This document shows positions 20,390 through 31,349 of a stretch of 64,000 nt of DNA, piece after piece (position 1 is the first letter of the stretch; the number at the start of each line of letters is the position of its first letter). The notes under the pieces were generated by a model. That model had not been told where the DNA came from and searched no databases. It was given only the letters and a program-made list of their open reading frames with translations. The DNA is from Gnetum montanum (lineage: Eukaryota; Streptophyta; Gnetopsida; Gnetales; Gnetaceae). The stretch is taken from positions 679,288 to 743,287 of the forward strand of contig MNCI01033568.1 of assembly GCA_015680685.1 (NCBI GenBank). The letters are read 5' to 3'. The translations under genes were made by a program, and so were the position numbers.

Positions 20390-21990
20390 TTCAAATTTGA
20401 ATAATTTAAATATCTCAAAAAATATAAGAAATTTTTCAATGAATTTGGAATCCATGGAATCCTAGAAAAGCTAAAAATATGATAAAATCATTGAAGAGGG
20501 TCTTTGATAGCTCAAAAATTGAAAAATTTGATGGATAATTTTAATGAACAAAATATGTAAAGGAGCACATGGTCTAATGTAGAAGATGGCTGTATGAAAG
20601 ATTTTGATTGCAAGAATGCCTAAGGATAAGGTGCTTAATAAACCCAAGAGATATGTAAGTGGATCCTCCCCATAGTAGGAACATGCCTTGTTTGCTCTTG
20701 CATAACCTTAACCTAAGGAGTCCGTGGATCCCATAGGTGATTCATGATCAATGGAAGTTAAGGACAAAAACCTAGAAGATTCTATCAAAGAATTCAAGTA
20801 CGTCAAACCAAGACATAGAATCAAGAACATGGACATTGATAGTGAGTTGAATTATAGTTAGCATAGATGGATGATGAAAAAGGTGGAATGGAATTCCAAA
20901 TTAAGGTCATAAAAAGTCCCTTGTCGAGTTTTGTGTTTAAAATGACTTGAGAAGATCCATCCTTAGTACAAACCAAAACCAACCCCTTTTGGTGACTTTG
21001 CATCACCACTCCAAGACTGATCCACCCCCTCAAGACACAAGAGTGCTCCCATAGAAAAACCACCATTCCATAAAGAGAGAGAAAGAGAAGTAGGAAGTGA
21101 GAGAGGGCCTTAGTTAGAGGGGACCTTCAAGCATGGGTAACATGTCTTTCTAGTCCCATAACTAGTGCTTGTAGCTTGTTTATTTGTCTAAGGGATGTGC
21201 TTTGAATTCCCATCATGAGTTTATTATTTTGTTTTTGTTTTTGTGTTTTTTTTTTTGTTTTGGATGGGAACCACACCATGCAAAGACTTTATTTAAGGTC
21301 TATTATTAGAGGACATGGAATGGTAAGAAGTTTATGAAAAACACTCAAGCACCCAAGTAAATAGAAGAGTACAAAGAATATTAAATCCCCTTGAAGTCAC
21401 ATCTTGTACAAACCTTTAAATCCTTCCCAATTCTAGAACTACCAAGGTCACAAATTTATTAAAAGTTGATTTAATGAAAGGGACCTCAAACTTCCAAAAT
21501 AAGGACAACTATAGAGTTTTTGAACGGGTGGATGTCATGGACTCACTACCTATTCCATGAAAAAGAAACCATGACTTAGCAATTGGTACAAAAATTCAAA
21601 AATAGAAACCAAACATTAACAAACAAAACATTAAGCACAAACTACCATTAGTAGCAGCTATAGCACCACTGTGTCTTGTTAGCATAAAGCACGTTTATTA
21701 GCAAAAAAATTTGAAAATCACACACAATCAAAACAAAGTAAAATATATAAGAAAGTATAAAAATATTCAAGAATGATTCAAATGTACTAATAATGGTGTA
21801 AAAAAATGGTGTAAAAATGGGTAAAAATTTGAAAATAAAAAAGATGTAAAATTAAAAAATTGCAAAATAAAATATGTAGAAAGCAAAAAAGTAGAAAATT
21901 TGTGGAGCCATATGGATGATTAGCATGGATGGTCATCTCTCCTATGACTGAGTTGCAAGTAGGAGATTTAAAAAATTGAGCATGGTTATC
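20390..21990 (-). other. Conserved non-coding spacer of element 3
   Basis: No sustained frame. On the minus strand its start CAACTCAGTCATAGGAGAG (about 21960) corresponds to ACCCAGTCATGGGGGAGATC at the same place in element 2, and a GCACTAGTTATGGGAC block is shared too. All four gypsy elements carry a version. Confidence 0.55.
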
Positions 21991-21999
21991 CATCCATTG

Positions 22000-23250
22000 A
22001 GGTATTTGTTGCATTGGCTTGCTTGGGCTCATGGAAAGGCTTCACTTGATGGATGTTGATCATCTACTTTTTATTTGGGCTCTTAGGTTTGTATATGGTC
22101 ATGGTCCCAGAAGCAAAGATTTCACCAATTATATAAGGTCCTTCCCACAACATTTGGAATTTTGTTTTCTAGGGTACATATGTGGGATTCTAGTAAAGAA
22201 CCTTATCTCTAAGTTGAAATTTTACTTTTCATATTCTAAGGTTATGTCATTGTTTGTTGAATTCCTTGTGTACTTCATTCAAAGATAGGGCTACTAATTG
22301 ATTTTTGTTTATCATGTTTGGTTGATTAATCTTTCTTTTTGTGCTAGACTTAGGGCAAGGTCCAAGTCATAGGCTGTTAAAAGTATACGAAACTTGGATT
22401 GAATCAGGAACATTAGAATTTTTCCATACACTAACTCATAGGGAGAGTAGCCAATAAGAAGTTTTCATGTTGTGCAGTAGGTTCAAAAGGCATCATTGAG
22501 TCTTATGCTCCAATATCTTCTATATTTTCTTATGGTCCTTATTAGGATCTTTGTGATCTTTTTATTAGTTACCTTTGCTTGACCGTTGGCTTGGGGATGA
22601 TAAGGTGTTATTAATTTATGTTCAACCCCCAAGTGTTACATCAACTTTCAAAAAGTGGCACCTATAAAATGGGTTTCATTGTCAAAAATTAGTGTGTGGA
22701 ACCCCAAACCTATTTACAACATTTTATTATATAAATCAAGTAGCAGTGGATGATGTATAGTCGGTGACAGTTGCTACCTCTACCCATTTGGTGTAGTAGT
22801 TGACTATTATGATAATGTATGCCTTTCCATTGGACATGGGCATGATGGAATCCATGAAGTCTATGCCCCATATCTCAAAGGGCTTCAATGGTTGAATCCA
22901 CTATTTAGGATCTTCCATTCGAGTAGTCATCCTCCCATCTTGTTGACAACAGTCACAAGATCAGAAAAATTGATGGACATCTCTAAAGATTATAGGCCAA
23001 TAGTGTCTTATCATCAAGATTTTTATGGCCATGCACCTCCCTACATACTGGCCTCTACAAGGGCCTTTGTGAGCATCCTGGAGAATGTGTAGTTGATTTG
23101 CATTAGGGACACACCAACAAGCCAGGCCACTAGCACATACCTGGTAAAGGTGTTTGTTAATTTTCATGAAGTATTTTTCCTAATGAAGAAACTATTATTT
23201 CTTCTTAAAGTACAGATCTTGTGAAATCTCCTAAGTGAGAAGGTAAGTGA
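22000..23250 (-). pseudogene. Integrase of element 3, decayed
   Basis: Minus-strand 22961-23167 has HILQDAHKGPCRGQY...RHYWP...DVHQF, the HHCC zinc finger region of gypsy integrases. At 22500-22860 the core reads YTKWVEVATVTDYTS, FDNETHF and TPYHPQANGQAKVTNK. The residue in the GQAE position is Lys, so the catalytic Glu is lost. Several stops. Confidence 0.75.
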
Positions 23251-23399
23251 GGATGCCATCATACCATTTTGATTTAGTGGACACTTGGTCATTTATTACT
23301 CTTGTAAAGAAGATTTCGTCTAGAAATTGATTAGAGAGTAGACTCTCCTCCTCTTTATTATCCCATCTTAACTGAGAGAGATGGTCAACCATCACGTTC

Positions 23400-24750
23400 T
23401 CAATTCCTTTCTAATCTATCATTGTGAGATCAAATTCCTACAAGATCATGAGCCATTATATGATACAAGGGCTCATCGTTGGCTTGTTCATTAGGAAGTG
23501 GATGGCATTGTGATCTATGTGCACAAACATCTTATAGTTAAGCACATAGTGCTTGAACGTTTTGAGAGCATACACCATTACCATTAGTTCTTGCTTAGTT
23601 GTGGTGTAATTCAATTATGCACCCACAATGCTTTGACTTGCATAGTGGATGTAATATGGATCTTTCTTATTATCGAACTACATAAGCACAGCTCCCAAGG
23701 CATAAGTAGATGCATCTGTCATTATATGAAATGGTCTGGACTAGTTTGGTGCTCATAGAATTGGAGTTTCTACCAATTTTTATTTTAATAGTTGGAATGC
23801 ATGTTTGCACTTCTTGGTCTATATAAATGAAACATCTTTCTTTGTAAGCTCAACCAATAGCTTTATGATCTTAGAGAAATTCTCTATGAACCATTAGTAG
23901 TAGCCAGTGTGTTTAAGGAATTATCAGATGTCTTTAACTATTCCTAGTTGGCATGTGATTCCTTGGATGTCCCTTATATTTTATGAGTCTACCTCAATCC
24001 CTGCTTAAGTAATTTTTTCCCTAGTACTATGCCTTCCTGGACCATTAAATGGCTTTTTTGCCAATTGAGCCTAAGGTTTGTTTCAACACATCCTTTTAGT
24101 ACTTCCTCAAGGTAATCCAGGGCTTGCTCAAATGTAGTCCCATAGGTAGAAAAGTCATCCATAAAGACTTCTACCTTGCCACTAATCTACTATTGAAAAA
24201 TACTAAGGAGCAACTGCTAAAATGTTGTAGGGGCATTGCACAGATCAAATGGCATCTTAAAATATGCAAAAGTTCCCCAGGGACTCATGAATGTTGTCTC
24301 AGCCTAATCCTCTAGCACAATTTGGATTTGGTTATAGCCACTATAACCATCCAAGAAGCTATAATAGTAATGCCTAGAAATGGTGTCCAACACTTGCTCC
24401 ACAAATGGGAATGGAAAATGATCTTTAAATGTTTCCATATTCAATAGCCTAAAGTTGATGCAGACCTACCACTTTCCATCTTTCATTGGCATAATTACGA
24501 GTGGGCTAACCCACTCACTGTCTATGATGGTATAGATGAACTCTGCATTGAGGAGTTATTCTATTTTCTCTTTGACGATCTACTTCAACTTGGGGTTTAG
24601 CCATTGTTGTAGTTGCCTTCTTGGCTTCATGGTTGGGTCAATGTAGATATAATTCTAGCATATTTGTGGAACAATTCTAATCAATTTGGGATATGATTAA
24701 GCAAAGGTTGTTGGCCATTTATTGACCACCTACGATAGCTTGTCTTTTCA
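23400..24750 (-). pseudogene. Reverse transcriptase and RNase H of element 3, decayed
   Basis: Minus-strand 24085-24160 reads VFMDDFSTYGTTFEQALDYL, the gypsy RT catalytic box with both Asp kept. The plus-strand 63-codon frame at 24124 is its shadow. RNase H follows at 23400-23700 (homologous to 55967-56173). Frame breaks throughout. Confidence 0.75.
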
Positions 24751-24834
24751 TTTGGAAGTAAGATTTGCATTGATTATAACTAGCTTGACATTATTTAAAA
24801 ATGCATTTTCCATGCTGGCTAGTAGATTTTTTAA

Positions 24835-25560
24835 TTATAGGGGCTCCTGCTTGCAATTATTAGGGATTTCCAACTCTCCCCAATAGGTATCATCATCTTC
24901 ATCATTGGAGAGTTGGTGATGAACTTGTTCAAGTTCATTCATACCATTGATATAAGCACATGTCAGGCTCTCTAAGGGTTCCATGCATAATGTGTTGCTA
25001 TTTGAGTCAGCTATCAACCATTGGGTGCCCTCTTGTTTTGTGACTGCTACATACAGACACCTTTGAATATTTGTTTCATGTGCACACTAATTGCATGCTT
25101 TGAGGAATGTACTTTTAATGGACTAGATTTTCTGCATGCAATTGCACTTGTTATCATTGTATGCAATGCATGGAACACACTTCTTCTCTAGTCATCAAAA
25201 TTCATTTTCCTTGGAGATTTTCATGGAGAGGTCCCTGATGCCCATTCATGCATCAATAGTTCTTAACCAAGCCCTTCTCATAATGATGGGGAAGTCACCT
25301 TTGTAGTTTTCTACCTTGATCACTAGAAAATTAGTAGGATAGGACAACCCAAAAACTATGGTTATAATGTCCTTAACTAATTCCAAAGGGATAGTGATTA
25401 ACTAATCTGCCAATCCTAAATGGATATTTCTCTTCTTAAGATGTGGTAGGTTCTAGGCCTTGTACATGTCATAAGAGATGAGATTGACACCATAACCAAA
25501 ATTAAGAAAATCCTTGCATGGATCATGTATAGTGATCTACAAGTAACTAAGATGATTTTC
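24835..25560 (-). pseudogene. Protease and pre-RT linker of element 3, decayed
   Basis: Minus-strand 25510-25545 aligns to the element 2 protease active site; LDSGSGVNLIS is here LNFGYGVNLIS, so the catalytic Asp is lost. YPTNFLVIKVENYKGDFPII follows. The 60-residue piece at 24835-25017 (NGMNELEQVHHQL...WGELEIPN) is the acidic linker before RT, also in elements 2 and 4. Confidence 0.7.
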
Positions 25561-25599
25561 TAGGTTAGATCTTTTCATGGGAAGGTTGTTAGCCTTGAT

Positions 25600-26690
25600 C
25601 TAATTATAAACAACATGAGTTAAGATCATGGTCCAGATCTGAGGCAGTGTTTAGTTTAAAGGGCACTTGAATGGGTTTGATGTAGAGGATGGAGGTGTTG
25701 GAGATATAGGGTGACTATCTACATTAGGTTGTGAGGGTTTTGGAGGACTGTTGGATCAAAAAAATGGTTGTTTCCTAGATCAATTGTTTGAACCATTTGG
25801 CTGGAAAACTAGTTATAAATTTACAACCCTCATAGCATTTTATTGATATGGCTGTGGGGGAATTTCACCCTGCATGGATTGAGCAAGAGGTAACTAGGCT
25901 GAGGGAAAAGGTATGTGTGCAAATAGATATAGAGGGTGGTAAGGATATGGGTGCTTCCCTCAAGTAGATGGTGAATGAGTTCGATGGTACTCTAAAGGGT
26001 AATAATGATGCTAGAATGAGGCACAGTTTGCAAAACTTCATAGAGAAATGGGTTGCTGAACATGGCAGCAGCTTGGATCTGATTGCATGTAAGGGTACTA
26101 CTATCATGGTAGTGGAATTATCCATGATTATGGTTGGTGCCATAGCTAGTATTTCTTGTACGGTTGTGGTGCATCTCCACTTGGATAATAAGATTTTTAT
26201 TGCTAGTGGAATTGCACTAGATTTCCTTGAGGATAAGGTAATCATCTGGGTGCTTGCCTACGTGCTAGTCAAGGATTGAGTGAGTACATCCTAGACTCTT
26301 GTAAGTGTGACATCACAAGGCAACATCCCTTCAAATGTTTATATTGATAGATGTCACATTCAACATCATCATTAGAGTTTCTCTTCATAACTTCTTCTAC
26401 TGCAATAGCTTTGCCCTTACCTCTCTGGTAGACACATTCAACTTATTTTTCCCCCTATGATCATGATCACTATTCTACTCTTTGGATGCTTTAGTAATCT
26501 TCATAGAAGTTTGGAATTTTTCATCCAAAGAGTTCCATAAGTTATCAATCTTTCCTAAAATATCAAAAATAGATTTTTGGATAGGCAAAATTTTCCTATT
26601 CACCACTTTGTTGAGTGGTGATTCCTCCTTGTCACAGAATTGGACCTTCCTTTTTTTGACTAAATAATTGAATGAAGGGAGAGCTTCTAT
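25600..26690 (-). pseudogene. Gag C-terminal part of element 3, decayed
   Basis: Minus-strand 26450-26680 aligns to element 2 gag: ...PIQKSIFDILGKIDNLWNSL then DEKFQ matches LQKLAFEILAKVDKMWDSL then DKKFQ. The rest toward 25600 is Pro/Gln/Tyr-rich. The N-terminal gag core is missing at the broken right end. Confidence 0.6.
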
Positions 26691-26934
26691 TCACTTTAAA
26701 TTAAATAAAAAATTAAGGCAAGTTACATGGAAAGGGGTACAACCCTATTTATCCTTTTTTGAAGAGAATTTTTCTTCTTGGAGCATGGGCCACACATGAA
26801 CGTTCTTGGCCCTCTTACTCTTTTTGGAAAGTTGTTAAAACTCTAACCTTCTAAGATCCTTTTTCTTCATATAAACATAATTATAACACCTATTACACTA
26901 CATCCTACTCTACTCAATATCAAAGTTTTAATGA
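26691..26934. other. Short stretch between element 3 and family D repeat
   Basis: Contains GGATAAATAGGGTTGTACCC on the minus strand (about 26732-26752), TATA-like and reminiscent of copia LTRs, without further support. Confidence 0.3.
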
Positions 26935-28450
26935 TGGAAAACATCGGTTGCTGGAGATACCGAGCGGAGTTCCGTGTACACAGTTCCAACCCCAGATCTG
27001 TGCAAGGGCCGTGCTCAAGAAGACGAATCCGAGGTGCCTTGAAAGGTCTTGTCGATCAGACAAGGACTTACTTAATTAGTAAAATTTTTTAATAACCAGA
27101 TGGCAAAATGGTGATTTCAATGAGGAGATATAATATCGTTAATCTCGAAGGTAATCGAGAGGGTTGTAAACGATTCAAAGCGATTGCAAGATCTATATAG
27201 ATAAGATGCAAAAAACTGGATTTAGAGAGTGTGCAATCCCAAGATCTGGGATTTAGCTTATAAAAAAAATATGTTGGATACAATGATTACAGGCAAGCTT
27301 CGGTTTAGACGAAGCACATGCCAACAATAGGAAAGCTATTTAAAGATAGAACAAGCAAAGGTCGATCTACCTTGTTCTAGCCAATCTGGGTGCAAGGGAG
27401 TTAGACCCGAAGCAGAATATCTGTTAACTGGCTATTTCTGATCAAAGATTCTTTCCAATCACCTTCAATGTTCTTACGATCGCTGATCCTCTTTTGTTCT
27501 CTTATCAATCTCTGCCAAAAGTTATCAACAATTGCCAATGAAAGAAAATTGCTCACGGAGAAAATTTTGCCAATCGAGAAAATTTTTTTGCCAACCCCTT
27601 TGATCCTTGTCAACTGGAGTATTTATAAGGTTAGGGTTAGGAGAAAAACACAGTTTAGATGACGCATGTCCTAAACTTAGAAAATGTCATTGACTTGATG
27701 TGCTTGTGTTTGAAGCTTGCAGCGCTATGCTGCATTACGCTCTAAAGCGTAATGTGTCGTAATCTACTTTTTCAGGAGCTTTGGCAACAAACTATTTTGT
27801 GGTTATGCTATAATACTCTAGAGAGCGTATTATGACATATGAACTGCTGATGCCTAAATTGTGTCATCTTTGTTATTTCTTGTATTACGCTGCATCATGC
27901 TACATTATGCAACATAACGTAATTCAGTGTAAGATAGCGAACCTGAAAAAAATAGAAGTGTTGTCGTTGCGCTTCCCTTGTTTCTGTTTAGTCTTTCTGG
28001 GGTTTATTATGCTACATTGCATAATGTAGTGTAATAGGCCCTTAGCTGAAAAAGAAAACTTGGTGAGATGTGTGACATGTTGCAGATCCTTGCCTGAGCC
28101 TTGAGATTTTGCTGAACCATTGAGGTCTCAAGTTTTGCCATCTCCATTGTTGCGACTAGATGGACTGTCTTCTTGCATTACGCTGCATTCCGCTACATTA
28201 CACTGCGTTGCATAACATAGCATAATATGCTAAAAGTTAAGATTTTCGAAACATAGCTAACTCGCAACGTTGAAGGCTTGCCATTGCGCACCCCTTGTCC
28301 TTTTCTGTCCTTTGGAGTCTATTACGCTACACTGCATAGTGTGGCGTAACAGGCTCTTAGCCAAAAAGGGAACTTGCTAAGCCGTGACTTGTCACAATTT
28401 TTTTCCTGAGTCGCAAGATTTTGCTAAACCATTGAGGCCTCAAAATTTTC
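26935..28450 (-). mobile_element. Family D LTR-like repeat, copy 1
   Basis: Homologous to 58252-60240: both start (plus strand) TGRAAACATCGGT, share a CCCAAGATCTGGGA / CCCAAAGATTGGGGA block and a TATTTATA (TATAAATA on the minus strand, 27620-27627) followed by AGGGTTAGG / AGGGTTGG. Read on the minus strand this is U3 words (28450-27720), TATA box, leader and a terminal ...CCGATGTTTTCCA, the order of an LTR. No coding region or target duplication found. Confidence 0.5.
27720..28450. repeat. Hairpin-rich array of TTACGCT words, two ~293-base units
   Basis: Two tandem units begin at about 27881 and 28174 (TGYATTACGCTGCAT...) and end in TTTTGCTRAACCATTGAGG. Each carries imperfect palindromes: TTACGCTACACT / AGTGTGGCGTAA (about 28322-28350) and TTATGCTACATT / AATGTAGTGTAA (about 28006-28033), whose arms differ in matched ways. 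A third palindromic group lies at 27720-27840. Confidence 0.6.
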
Positions 28451-28512
28451 ATGGTGTTTCAAAAGTAAACATGGATGGAGGAGTTAGGAACACACATTCA
28501 CAGTACTTCTAA

Positions 28513-29035
28513 CAACTATGAGTTGTGGTCTTTAAACCATAGCTAACCATGAGTTATGGTCTTGAAAAATGATCCAAAAAACTTAAAATTAAGGATACCA
28601 TGAGTTGTGGTATATTTACCATGAGTCATGGTATGTTCACCACAAGGTAACCATAGGTCAAAATAAAATAAATTAGTTTTTATGCCAAATTTCAAAGCCC
28701 ATATCTCCTTCATTATTTGAAATTTTTAGGTGATCTTAGCCTCATTGGAAAGCTCTTGAAAAGATCCATCTTCTTATAAAAGTTTAACTTAATTGAAGTT
28801 CATCTAGTTGATCAAATTTTACTTAGAATAATATCTCTTAGAATTTTATAATTTTATTAGAATGCTGCACCATGAGTCTTGGAATAATATTGTGAGTTAT
28901 GGTTGATAATCATGGATCATGGTGAAGTCATGACCAACCTTTTATATTGAATTTTGTATTCATGAGTGGTGGTGACCTCATGGTTTGATTATGTAAATAC
29001 CACAAGCTGACCATGAGTTGTGGTTAGGTCATGTT
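28513..29035. repeat. Second array of palindromic ACCATGAGT words
   Basis: Same words as 14745-15175. The clearest is TACCATGAGTCATGGTA at 28617-28633, a 17-base perfect palindrome; others are ACCATGAGTTGTGGTA, ACCATGAGTTATGGTC and GGATCATGGTGAAGTCATG. The flanks of the two arrays do not obviously match. Confidence 0.55.
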
Positions 29036-30390
29036 GTTGCAAAAAACTTAAATTTCTAAAGATTCTAAAGTTAAAATTGAATAAAACTTGATTTTTTGAA
29101 GTAATCCTAATTTGATAAATAAGTTATGATGAAGAAATGGTTTGATTAATTTAAATTTTATGGGAAAATCAATTGGTTCCACTTTAATGACCTTTAGTCT
29201 TTCAAATAGAATGATGAAATGAAAGTGCAATGAATTTGATGAAAATACTTTGATGATATTGTTGATGAGAATGTTGATGAAAATTGATGATTATTGAATG
29301 ATGAATAGAAATGATGGATGAATTGATGATAAAAAAAACTTGGTGAAGTAATGGTAATTGATAAAATGTTAAGACATGCAAGCTTATTGTTAAAGTCTCT
29401 ATTACATCATATTTTTCACACATATTTATAGCCAGTTGATAGGGCCATGATGGTATATGACAAGACAAACCTAATTTCATGGAAAATGGGCTAGAGATTG
29501 AATGGACATTAGTGATTGGGGTCATTATTTAATTAAATATTCCTATATATCTTTTGTAAAAGTAAAAATAAATGAAATTTCCTATCCTATCCTATATTTC
29601 ATAAGAATTCTAACATAATTTACATGACTTTAATTCCTATTTTACAAAGTGTGATTTTTTCTTCACCTAGATTTTGTTGTACTTGGAGCAAGTTCACTCC
29701 AATATGAAAATCACCTTCCAAACACTAAATAAAGATATTGTGATAAGATAAATGATAGGCTAGAAAATAAGAAAACTATCTATCTTCAATTATTTCATAG
29801 AGAATATTACAATAGGGTTCCAGAACCCACAAAACATCTAAACAATCACATAATGACTATTCTTGATGCATGCCACAACCAATAGATAATCTCTTCCATA
29901 ACCCAAGACTAAGATCTTAACTCACAAGTATAAAAGAGACAATAACACATAGGCAAATATTCCACACATTGACCTTGGAGCTTCAACCACACATGCATTC
30001 ACTCAATGTGCTCTATCATTCTTTTGCTAAGCTCTCATCAACTCAAGAGCTTTCACCAAGACATCTCTTCATGAAATCTCATGACCTTTCTTTCACATCT
30101 CTCTTTTGGTATAAGCATGAAACAAACCAATATTTATTAACAAGAGAAGGAAATATTTCTATAAACATTTCCCAAACACATCTAGAGGATCTTTGGTTGT
30201 TTTCCATCCTTTTTCACCTTTTCAAAACTTTTTCTTAAATTTAAATGGAAATTTTAAAAGTTTCCCTACCTGTTTGGGTCTTCTTGAATCTCCTCAAGAT
30301 ATTTCATTGTCAAACTAGAAATGTAGGTGATATGTCTCATATGTACTAGAGATGTATCCACTATAGCTAGGACATCTCAACCTAACATAA
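29036..30390. other. AT-rich stretch with a GATGAA-type low-complexity zone
   Basis: 29205-29340 is rich in GATGAA/TTGATGA repeats. A GGCTATAAATATGTG TATA-like site lies on the minus strand near 29425-29440, without an attached gene. Short frames at 29202 and 29969 show no family. The right edge, with ACATCTC and ATGTCTC words, continues the array at 39028. Confidence 0.4.
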
Positions 30391-30395
30391 GACAT

Positions 30396-31204
30396 TGATG
30401 AGTTGCAATTTTATCCACCACGATATCGTGTCAGCCACGATATCGCATACGCAATATTGCAGCTTGTCTCCTCATCTATAAATAAGAGGCAGGCAGTTCC
30501 GATAGATAGTCAATCAGTTTTAGAGTTAGTTTTGATTTTAGTTTTCATTTTTCTCTCAACCCTTTTCCTCCTAGTGCATGCCCATAGTGTTTTGATTGTA
30601 ATTGTACAGAACCTTTATTCAAGTGTGACGTACTCGGACATGCACATGATTGGAAATAAAGATCAAGATTACTTCATCATTGCAGCATTCACTTAGCTTA
30701 ATCATTTAATTAATTATTATTTACTACTTTCTTAGTTAATATCTTCTCATCCTAAACTCCTGTTAAATGCGGAATGAGTAAGACTTGATTACGAGCATTT
30801 AAGTATGACTACTTGGTAACCTAGTAGCGTACCTAGGATCTACGCTTGGTAATCCCAGTGGTAGTTGTGCAAAAAGTCCAAGATGTGTATGGATGATTGA
30901 GGAATGGATGCTCATCACACTTAGGCTAGGTTAGATTCTCTCTCATCATTTCTCTCTTAGCTTAGTTAATATTATCTTGCATTGTCTTCAGGAGTAGCAT
31001 TAGCATAGAACACATCATACACCTCACTCTGGACTAAACCATACATGACAAAGTTAACACTAGTCCAGGTGGGAAGATAGTGAACTGCGACCTAAGGATA
31101 ACTATCTTGATACCACAACTAGTCTATCTATGGAGTTCAAACAGATCGTGCGTGAAACACTTGTATTCGTATGGTTGAGTGTAGGGGTACCTCGCCACTC
31201 ATCA
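30396..31204 (+). mobile_element. 5' LTR of element 1 (family A)
   Basis: TGATGAG to CTCATCA, 809 bp. Words include the perfect palindrome CACGATATCGTG (30419-30430), CACGATATCGC and GCAATATTGC; TATAAATA at 30477-30484; AATAAAGATC near 30654. One long-form stem-loop: ATGAGTA (30774-30780) with TGCTCAT (30909-30915), CTTGATTA (30784-30791) with TGATTGAG (30894-30901), the latter using several G-U pairs. Confidence 0.88.
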
Positions 31205-31205
31205 T

Positions 31206-31223
31206 TGGCACCGTTGCTGGGGG
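31206..31223 (+). promoter_or_regulatory. Primer binding site of element 1, tRNA-Asp type
   Basis: TGGCACCGTTGCTGGGG lies one base after the LTR. It matches the complement of the plant tRNA-Asp 3' end (TGGCGCCGTTGCCGGGG) except for one G-to-A and one C-to-T change. Confidence 0.8.
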
Positions 31224-31349
31224 ACGGTGCTAGTTATCTAGATTAGTTATATCATACAAGGTCGTTGTATAGGAGTTAACGATATATCTCTTAGGAAGAA
31301 GAAATAATTATGAAAATTCACATACAAGTTCACACACAATTTCACAACC

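Larger units (their letters stand above)
15815..26690 (-). mobile_element. Element 3: Ty3/gypsy element with pol and extra ORF, 5' LTR missing
   Basis: Read on the minus strand the order is gag, protease, linker, RT/RNase H, integrase, non-coding spacer, internal promoter, aORF and 3' LTR. It is the most complete member here, but all frames carry stops and the 5' LTR and primer site are gone (the region beyond 26690 does not match). Relatives with tRNA-Asp-type primer sites and an extra ORF after pol belong to the non-chromovirus gypsy group (Tat/Athila type); placement is by architecture only. Confidence 0.8.

Noticed and set aside
25968-26279. 103-codon plus-strand frame
   Set aside because: Antisense to element 3 gag; the minus strand aligns with element 2 gag.
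29400-29445. Minus-strand TATA-like site as a gene promoter
   Set aside because: GGCTATAAATATGTG is a good match, but no coding sequence or LTR structure follows on the minus strand.
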